Shown piece after piece: positions 1-4,617 of a stretch of 5,447 nt of DNA. Made by a program: the position numbers and the translations under genes. Below the pieces are notes generated by a model. That model did not search any database. It was not told the origin of the DNA and saw only the letters and a program-made list of their open reading frames with translations. Every line of letters starts with the position of its first letter. The stretch's first letter is position 1. This DNA is from Methylococcaceae bacterium NSP1-2 (GTDB lineage: Bacteria > Pseudomonadota > Gammaproteobacteria > Methylococcales > Methylomonadaceae). The stretch lies in NCBI GenBank assembly GCA_002256685.1, contig NQJH01000132.1, forward strand, positions 1 to 5,447, given 5' to 3'.

Positions 1-1
1 G

Positions 2-967
2 CTTGGTTTACAAGCCGCCGCAGGTTTTCCTTTAGATATGATGATAACGGGCGAAAACTTTGAAGTCGCCAAACTACCCGAAGCAGAAGCTGCAATCTCA
101 CCGCAGTTAAAAGTTACTTTCGCTAAATCACAAGGCAAAGTCACGGGTAAACTCGCCATTCCCAAAGCCATTATTCAACTTAAACAAATTCCTGAAAGTG
201 CGATTGCCGTCAGTAAAGATGAAGTTATCTTAGGTGAAACCGACGAACAAGCTGAAAAACCCGTGGCCACTAATATTGATGCCAACATCGATATTGAACT
301 GGGTAAAAATGTGAACTTTTCAGGTTTTGGTTTAAAAACTGATTTACAAGGCAAACTACAGCTAGCCAAAACGGGCGAAAAAATGTCCATGTACGGCGAT
401 GTCAACATGAGCAAAGCCCGCTACAAAAGCTATGGGCAAGATTTAACCGTGCGTAAAGGACAATTTGTTTTTAATGGTGCGACTGATAATCCCAGTCTCA
501 ATGTTGAAGCGACCAGACTATCTGCCGACAAAAAAGTCACCGCTATTCTTAACGTGACGGGTACATTAAATAATCTGAAAACCCGCATTTATACCGAACC
601 TTCACTTCCTGAAACCGAAGCACTCGCCTATCTAATTGCGGGTAAACCCATCAACCAAGCCAGCAAAGCAGAAGGACAAATGATAGCGGGCGCGGCACTG
701 TCTTATGGCGCGGGACAAGCCTCATGGCTTACCGAAAAATTAGGCATCGATGAATTTGAAGTCCAAGAAGGCAAAACCTTACAAAGCACCCTACTTGCGG
801 TTGGACAATACCTAACCCCCGATTTTTATGTCGGTGCAAAAGTCGGACTCTTTAACAAACAAGTCGCCCTCGTGCTAAAACATAAACTAACCGACTCGCT
901 AAATGTCGAAACCCAAACGGGCGAATCGCAACGCATTAAATTGAATTATGAAATGGATACTAATTAA
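2..967 (+). CDS. tamB: TamB, translocation and assembly module inner-membrane protein, C-terminal part (5' end outside window)
   Basis: TamB is an inner-membrane-anchored, periplasm-spanning protein that works with the outer-membrane protein TamA in autotransporter assembly and, as a bridge-like AsmA-clan protein, in phospholipid movement to the outer membrane. The reading frame is open to the left edge, so 321 C-terminal residues are visible of a protein that usually exceeds 1000. They fit the TamB C-terminal domain (DUF490): an IP-A-I-x-L strand followed by VSKDEVIL, then FSGFGLKTDLQGKLQL (visible residues 106-121), YKSYGQDL (141-148), GQFVFNG and DNPSLNVEATR (153-172), TEPSLPE (198-204) and the family-typical ending in a short beta strand (IKLNYEMDTN). 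Alternating polar and apolar beta strands run throughout. The ATG at 38 is internal, not a start. The third codon position is rich in C and A, unlike the glycerol genes further right. The family call is firm; the visible part is intact. Confidence 0.95.
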   Translation, partial: LGLQAAAGFPLDMMITGENFEVAKLPEAEAAISPQLKVTFAKSQGKVTGKLAIPKAIIQLKQIPESAIAVSKDEVILGETDEQAEKPVATNIDANIDIELGKNVNFSGFGLKTDLQGKLQLAKTGEKMSMYGDVNMSKARYKSYGQDLTVRKGQFVFNGATDNPSLNVEATRLSADKKVTAILNVTGTLNNLKTRIYTEPSLPETEALAYLIAGKPINQASKAEGQMIAGAALSYGAGQASWLTEKLGIDEFEVQEGKTLQSTLLAVGQYLTPDFYVGAKVGLFNKQVALVLKHKLTDSLNVETQTGESQRIKLNYEMDTN

Positions 968-1017
968 GCTAAACCTCGGCGGTTTGCGAGAAGCCAAGGA
1001 TTAAGCCGTTAAAAACT

Positions 1018-1785
1018 ATGACTAAAAAAATGCCTAACTACACTCCAATACTCACAGCAACTGCATTAGCGATTAGCTTATTATCGTGCCAACCCAGCAC
1101 AGCAACCGATTCAAAGCTCAAGGATTTTCCGCATAAAATTTTATGGGCATGGGAACGCCCCGAAGACTTACGGTTTCTCAATTCCGAACAATTTGCGGTC
1201 GCCTTTTTAGCCCAAACCCTGACTTTAACCGACAGCGAAGTGAGCTCTTCCCCCCGTCAACAACCGCTAAAAGTCAGCCCCCAAACCAAACTCATCGCCG
1301 TTACCCGCATAGAAACCGACAAATCCCCAGCATTATCCCAAACTCAACTCGATGAAATCACCCGCTTAGTATTAAACACACTGAAACTCAAAAACGTTGC
1401 CGCGTTACAAATCGACTTCGATGCCAAAGTCTCACAACGCGAATTTTATCGACAACTCCTCACCCAACTACGCACAAAAATCCCCGCCACCATGCCCCTA
1501 TCTATTACCGCACTAGCCTCATTTTGCCTAAGCGACCCGTGGATAAAAGACCTACCCATCGATGAAGCCATCCCAATGATTTTCCGCATGGGCGCAGACA
1601 ACAACAAAGTCAAAAACCTGTTAAAAAATGGCATCGATTTTTCCATCCCGCTCTGTCAACAAAGCTATGGCATAGCCACCGATGAACCCCTAACCATGAA
1701 CTTCGATAAAACACGGCGGATTTATGTTTTTAAAGGCACTGCGGCAGGGTGGACAAGTGGGGATGTTGATAAATTGGTGGATTAG
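1018..1785 (+). CDS. DUF3142-like predicted lipoprotein
   Basis: Function unknown. The N-terminus is a lipoprotein signal peptide: two lysines (residues 3-4), a hydrophobic run, then a lipobox-like LLSC with the acceptor cysteine at residue 24. The -2 Leu is less usual than Ala or Ser. Gln at +2 would favour outer-membrane sorting by the E. coli rule. The mature part resembles DUF3142 proteins as I know them: WAWERPEDL (43-51), LQIDFDA (130-136), LSITALASFC (161-170) and IPMIFRMG (185-192). Cys170 and Cys213 could pair in the periplasm. The alternating strands with acidic ends suggest a barrel-like, possibly hydrolase-related fold, which is inference only. The start at 1018 is chosen because starting at Met5 would remove the charged signal region. 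The ribosome site is poor: AAGGA at 996-1000 lies 17 nt upstream. It follows tamB by 50 bp with the same C-rich coding strand and no clear terminator between, so co-transcription is likely. Confidence 0.82.
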   Translation: MTKKMPNYTPILTATALAISLLSCQPSTATDSKLKDFPHKILWAWERPEDLRFLNSEQFAVAFLAQTLTLTDSEVSSSPRQQPLKVSPQTKLIAVTRIETDKSPALSQTQLDEITRLVLNTLKLKNVAALQIDFDAKVSQREFYRQLLTQLRTKIPATMPLSITALASFCLSDPWIKDLPIDEAIPMIFRMGADNNKVKNLLKNGIDFSIPLCQQSYGIATDEPLTMNFDKTRRIYVFKGTAAGWTSGDVDKLVD

Positions 1786-1804
1786 CTGATTTCATAGTTT
1801 TATT

Positions 1805-1828
1805 GTTCCCACGCTGGAGCGTGGGAAC
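1805..1828. repeat. Perfect palindromic repeat, 11-bp arms
   Basis: Arms GTTCCCACGCT (1805-1815) and AGCGTGGGAAC (1818-1828) are exact reverse complements separated by GG. As RNA the stem can be extended by flanking pairs (T-G, T-A, A-T) out to about 1802-1831, with the central bases forming the loop. Palindromes with this TTCCCACGC/GCGTGGGAA core are scattered between genes in many gammaproteobacteria and resemble REP-type elements; that is from memory, not a search. It lies 19 bp after the DUF3142 stop codon and could stop or stabilise that transcript. No T-run follows, so it is not a standard intrinsic terminator. Confidence 0.85.
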
Positions 1829-1835
1829 GATGTAA

Positions 1836-1991
1836 AATGGTCAGGAATCCATTTATCGCCTAAATAGTCGCCTCATGATTTTTGCGGGGAATTTAGATGA
1901 AACAAAAGAGGATACTATTGCATTTTACGAATTTAAAGACGGTAAGTTTGTACTTTTGAAATCTATGCCTTATGGTAGAAAAAAATCCTAA
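1836..1991 (+). pseudogene. Possible remnant of a gene (3' end of an unknown coding sequence)
   Basis: This frame is open from just after a stop codon at 1833-1835 to a TAA at 1989-1991. It would read from an ATG at 1875 as a 38-residue peptide beginning MIFAGNLDETKED and ending in GRKKS. The peptide has a natural protein composition: alternating hydrophobic and charged residues (IAFYEFKDGKFVLLKSM) typical of two beta strands joined by a DG turn. No ribosome site precedes the ATG, and the frame continues upstream without a start for another 13 codons. A C-terminal fragment of a decayed or rearranged gene fits better than a functional small protein, but neither is proven. I do not recognise the family. 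The frame begins only 8 bp after the palindrome, so the repeat may mark the break point. Confidence 0.35.
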
Positions 1992-2015
1992 TAACGCATT
2001 TCCACGTTTTAATCA

Positions 2016-2065
2016 GATAGCCGTGCCGCCCGACATTTGATTGTCGATGTTATATTACGGCTATC
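2016..2065. repeat. Nested inverted repeat (9-bp outer stem, 5-bp inner stem)
   Basis: Outer arms GATAGCCGT (2016-2024) and ACGGCTATC (2057-2065) are perfect reverse complements. Inside them CGACA (2031-2035) pairs with TGTCG (2042-2046) around a 6-nt loop. The interior spacers are 6 nt on the left and 10 nt on the right, so the 50-nt unit would fold as one hairpin with an asymmetric internal loop. No T-run follows on the plus strand. It could be a structured 5' leader of the operon, a miniature palindromic element, or a DNA site for a dimeric regulator. Sequence alone does not decide. Confidence 0.6.
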
Positions 2066-2105
2066 ATTTAAACTCAATCTACAAATTTTTTCGGGTTTAA
2101 GAATA

Positions 2106-2131
2106 GTGGGCAAAAACCCTGTCCACCCAAC
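2106..2131. repeat. Degenerate interspersed repeat copy, left of the glycerol operon
   Basis: GTGGGC (2106-2111) pairs with GTCCAC (2121-2126), with one G-T pair and a 9-nt loop, giving an imperfect hairpin 39 bp before the phosphodiesterase start. The segment 2108-2131 matches the reverse complement of 4491-4514 at 18 of 24 positions, nine of those in the shared GGGCAAAAA. This looks like a decayed member of a GGGTGGGCA-type palindromic repeat family. The match is short and partly A-rich, so chance is not excluded. Confidence 0.4.
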
Positions 2132-2159
2132 ATAATTACGATTCGTGTGCCTCATATTT

Positions 2160-2163
2160 AGGA
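2160..2163 (+). promoter_or_regulatory. Ribosome binding site of the phosphodiesterase gene
   Basis: AGGA at 2160-2163 sits 7 nt before the ATG at 2171. This is ideal spacing and fixes that start; no other in-frame start nearby has such a site. Confidence 0.75.
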
Positions 2164-2170
2164 AAAGCGA

Positions 2171-2911
2171 ATGAATCCTTCTTATCTCTGTCAGATATTC
2201 GCCCATCGGGGTGCTAATCGTGAAGCGACTGAAAATACGCGGGCGGCTTTTGATAAGGCTTTAAACTATTCGATAGATGGGATGGAAACGGATGTTCAGC
2301 TTAGTCGTGATGAGGTGCCTGTGCTTTGGCATGATCGCTATACTGATAAATTAGGCTATGCACAGCAGCATATTGATGACTTTGATTATGCTGAACTGGA
2401 GCGGATAAATTTTGCTTACAATGATACACAGCCCGAAAACGTGTTAAGTTTAAAAGAGTTTCTGAACAGTTATCGGCACCGTTGCCGTTTGCAGATTGAA
2501 ATTAAAAACCGTGATTGGGAGTTGTCACGCCGCCATGAGATTAAAGTAAAACAGTGTCTCGATTTGATTGGCGATCCACGCGATGAAGCGGTTTTTGTAT
2601 CTTCATTTAACTTAGACAGTCTGATTTTTGCTCATCATTACGCGCCTAATTTTCCGCTGTATTATGCGTTGGATGACTATCACACTGAGCTGGATGTTGA
2701 ACACGCATTAAGCAATCATGATTTTTTGGCTGGTTTGTGTTTGTCGATTGAGATGCTCAATGAAAGCATTGTTGATTTACTCGCTAAACAGTCCAAAAAA
2801 CTGATTACCTACACTTGCAACACGGATGCAGAAATAACTAAGGCATTAGCCCTAGGTGTGAATGTTTTAATTACCGATGACCCACAAAAAGCTTTGTTAA
2901 TGAGGGGATAA
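2171..2911 (+). CDS. Glycerophosphodiester phosphodiesterase (GDPD family, UgpQ-like)
   Basis: Predicted to hydrolyse glycerophosphodiesters, the deacylated remains of phospholipids, to sn-glycerol 3-phosphate and an alcohol. The 246-residue length is that of a single GDPD domain and nearly equals E. coli UgpQ. There is no signal peptide, so it should act in the cytoplasm, unlike periplasmic GlpQ. Family landmarks are present: HRG at 12-14 (His12), EN at 21-22, METDVQLS with metal-binding Glu39 and Asp41, HD at 54-55 (second catalytic His), QIEIK with Glu110 and Lys112, then the later barrel strands including VFVSSFN and the closing GVNVLITDDP. All expected catalytic residues appear intact. 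It sits 3 bp ahead of glpD, whose substrate it makes. The coding strand is G- and T-rich, opposite to the genes on the left. I leave the symbol blank because ugpQ naming implies a ugp operon that is not seen here. Confidence 0.93.
   Translation: MNPSYLCQIFAHRGANREATENTRAAFDKALNYSIDGMETDVQLSRDEVPVLWHDRYTDKLGYAQQHIDDFDYAELERINFAYNDTQPENVLSLKEFLNSYRHRCRLQIEIKNRDWELSRRHEIKVKQCLDLIGDPRDEAVFVSSFNLDSLIFAHHYAPNFPLYYALDDYHTELDVEHALSNHDFLAGLCLSIEMLNESIVDLLAKQSKKLITYTCNTDAEITKALALGVNVLITDDPQKALLMRG
2902..2908 (+). promoter_or_regulatory. Strong glpD ribosome binding site inside the end of the upstream gene
   Basis: GAGGGGA lies within the last codons of the phosphodiesterase gene, whose TAA is at 2909-2911, and ends 6 nt before the glpD ATG at 2915. 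Ribosomes finishing the first gene would uncover this site, which suggests translational coupling and confirms the glpD start. Confidence 0.75.
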
Positions 2912-2914
2912 GCC

Positions 2915-4489
2915 ATGCAGCGCGATTTTTCACAACTGGCTAATCAGCATTTTGATGTACTGATTTGCGGCGGCGGTATTTATGGTGCGTGGACGGCTTA
3001 CGATGCGACGCTACGCGGTTTAAAAGTCGCCATTGTTGACCAAGGTGATTGGGCAAACGCGACTTCTTCGGCTTCCAGTAAACTGATACATGGCGGTTTG
3101 CGTTATTTGGAATCTTACGATTTTAAGCTGGTAAAAAAATCGCTGCTTGAACGCCAGATGTTATTGAAAGCCGCGCCACATCGGGTATGGGCATTACGTT
3201 TTGCTGTTCCTGTTTATAAACATAGCCGTTTGGGCGCGTGGTCATTGCGTGTAGGTTTACGGATTTATGATTTTTTAGCAACAGGTCTGAGTAAAGATCA
3301 GCGTTATCGTCATTATAATGCTGCCGATTTTTCTGCCCGTTTTCCTGAGCTTGAAGCGGCTGATTTAACAGCGGGCTTTAGTTATTTAGATGCGCAAACC
3401 GATGATGCGCGTTTGGTGTTGGAATTAATCGCTGGCGCGTGTGAATTAGGTGCGGTTTGTGTTAATTATTGTCAAGTTACTGAGCTTTTAACGTTGAATG
3501 AACAACTGCATGGCGCAGTTATTCAAGACCAACTCACTCACACCATCGGCAAAGTTTACGCCAAGCAAATAGTGGACACGATGGGACGCTGGTCGCCACA
3601 CCAAATCGAGTGTGCGTGTCGATTATCTAAAGGTGTGCATTTAGTCATGCCGAAAATATTGAATGAAGAAGCTTTATTGCTGACGGCTAAAAGTGATGGT
3701 CGGGTATTTTTTATTATTCCTTGGTATGAACATACTTTATTAGGCACGACCGATAGCGATTATCACGGTGATATTAATCAGCTCACGGTTGAACAGCACG
3801 AAATTGATTACTTGTTAAGCGAAGCTAATTGCGTACTGAAAAATACGCATTGGCAAACACAAGATATTATCGGTAGCTACGCAGGACTGCGCGTATTGCA
3901 AGCCAGTTCTGAGTCATCCGTTTCAAACATTAGTCGAGATTGGCAACTGAACCGTTCGCCCTGTGGTCTTTTATCGTCTATCGGCGGAAAACTAACCTCG
4001 GCAAGAGAAGATGCTAGTCAACTGGTGGACGCACTTTGTCAACAATTAGGTTTGAATTTACCCTGTCGCACGTTTGGCAGAGCGTTTCCTTGGTCGCCAG
4101 ATTTAGATTATAACCACTGGGTAAACACCGCCTTATCACAAGCGACAGCGTTAAACATAGATAGCGAAAGTGCGCATTGGTTGTTACGTCGGCATGGGTG
4201 CAGAGTGAGTGACGTTTTTGCTCTTTGTGAACAACAGCCGGATTTAACTAAGCGTATTCTTCCGACTTTGCCGTTTATTATGGCGGATATGGTTTTTTGT
4301 GCGCAGCAAGAAATGGTTGTGCATTTGGAAGATTTATTAAGGCGCAGATTACCATTGATGATTTTGGCAAAGCTAAGTGCCAGTGAATTACAAGAGCTAG
4401 CTCAGATTGTGGCTAAGGTGTTGGCTTGGAGTGATGAGCGTAGAAATCAGGAATATGCAACTTGCTGGCAACAGACAAACCCGTTTTAA
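2915..4489 (+). CDS. glpD: Aerobic glycerol-3-phosphate dehydrogenase (FAD-dependent, quinone-linked)
   Basis: Oxidises sn-glycerol 3-phosphate to dihydroxyacetone phosphate at the inner membrane and passes electrons through FAD to quinone. At 524 residues it is slightly longer than E. coli GlpD (501). Visible in order: the FAD-binding Rossmann motif GGGIYG (19-24); ATSSASSKLIHGGLRYLE (49-66), near-identical to the family; SKGVHLVMPK (238-247); DGRVFFIIPW (261-270) and LLGTTDSDY (275-283); YAGLRVL (322-328); SRDW (340-343); IGGKLTSAR (356-364); and the C-terminal helical domain with EDLLRRRLPL. By motif alignment Arg63, Arg326, Arg341 and Lys359 match the substrate-pocket residues I recall for E. 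coli GlpD (Arg54, Arg317, Arg332, Lys354). Odd points: the usual N-A-x-G-P-W motif reads DTMGRW (221-226), and the usual T-Y-R after GGKLT reads SAR. Enough active-site residues remain to expect activity. There is no glycerol kinase or facilitator nearby; the partner is the phosphodiesterase just upstream. Confidence 0.94.
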   Translation: MQRDFSQLANQHFDVLICGGGIYGAWTAYDATLRGLKVAIVDQGDWANATSSASSKLIHGGLRYLESYDFKLVKKSLLERQMLLKAAPHRVWALRFAVPVYKHSRLGAWSLRVGLRIYDFLATGLSKDQRYRHYNAADFSARFPELEAADLTAGFSYLDAQTDDARLVLELIAGACELGAVCVNYCQVTELLTLNEQLHGAVIQDQLTHTIGKVYAKQIVDTMGRWSPHQIECACRLSKGVHLVMPKILNEEALLLTAKSDGRVFFIIPWYEHTLLGTTDSDYHGDINQLTVEQHEIDYLLSEANCVLKNTHWQTQDIIGSYAGLRVLQASSESSVSNISRDWQLNRSPCGLLSSIGGKLTSAREDASQLVDALCQQLGLNLPCRTFGRAFPWSPDLDYNHWVNTALSQATALNIDSESAHWLLRRHGCRVSDVFALCEQQPDLTKRILPTLPFIMADMVFCAQQEMVVHLEDLLRRRLPLMILAKLSASELQELAQIVAKVLAWSDERRNQEYATCWQQTNPF

Positions 4490-4540
4490 CGTAGGGTAGA
4501 TGTGTTTTTTGCCCAAATACACAAAATCTAGAAAACGGGT
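4479..4540 (+). repeat. Nested inverted repeat overlapping the glpD stop codon
   Basis: Outer arms ACCCGTTTT (4479-4487) and AAAACGGGT (4532-4540) are perfect reverse complements. Within them TAGATGTGT (4497-4505) pairs with ACACA (4519-4523) and TCTA (4527-4530), leaving a 3-nt bulge. The element starts in the last glpD codons and would fold into a long, interrupted 62-nt hairpin in the mRNA. Six Ts (4505-4510) lie inside the fold rather than after it, so it is not a classic intrinsic terminator, though it may stabilise or end the operon transcript. Confidence 0.55.
4491..4514. repeat. Degenerate interspersed repeat copy, right of the glycerol operon (inverted relative to the left copy)
   Basis: Starting with GTAGGGTAG and ending in TTTTTTGCCC, this segment read on the minus strand matches 2108-2131 at 18 of 24 positions. 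It begins 2 bp after the glpD stop codon. The two copies thus bracket the two-gene operon in opposite orientation. The resemblance could be shared repeat ancestry or coincidence in low-complexity sequence. Confidence 0.38.
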
Positions 4541-4617
4541 AGCTAAAATAACGCCGTCATTAAAATGTCATATTGTTCCACTACTATGAGGGAAAAATTG
4601 GAATAACATTGGTATTT

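Larger units (their letters stand above)
1786..2170. other. 385-bp intergenic region with repeats and a gene remnant
   Basis: This gap separates the tamB side from the glycerol operon and has no intact gene of normal size. From left to right it holds a perfect palindrome (1805-1828), an orphan open frame with protein-like sequence (1836-1991), a nested inverted repeat (2016-2065), an A/T-rich stretch, and a degenerate repeat copy (2106-2131) before the ribosome site of the phosphodiesterase gene. I found no convincing -35/-10 pair for the operon. CATAAT at 2131-2136 is a possible -10, but nothing resembling TTGACA lies 16-18 bp upstream of it. The promoter should nevertheless lie somewhere here, since the skew change and repeats argue against read-through from the left. 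Confidence 0.7.

Noticed and set aside
175..414. 79-residue minus-strand open frame opposite tamB
   Set aside because: It is antisense to strongly conserved TamB sequence; the cysteine- and serine-rich product is a typical antisense shadow.
971..985. Small hairpin AAACC/GGTTT between tamB and the DUF3142 gene as a terminator
   Set aside because: The stem is only 5 bp and no T-run follows, so it does not argue against co-transcription.
1143..1355. 70-residue plus-strand open frame inside the DUF3142 gene
   Set aside because: It lies wholly within a well-supported gene in another frame, and its Pro/Arg/Ser-rich composition is typical of a shifted reading of C-rich codons.
2009..2206. 65-residue minus-strand open frame across the intergenic region and the start of the phosphodiesterase gene
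   Set aside because: It overlaps a well-supported gene start, passes through the inverted repeats, has no recognisable domain and probably arises from repeat sequence.
4541..4617. Promoter for the phosphatase gene (TACTAT at 4582-4587 as a -10)
   Set aside because: No plausible -35 lies at the right distance and no sigma-54 or sigma-28 pattern is visible, so no promoter is called.
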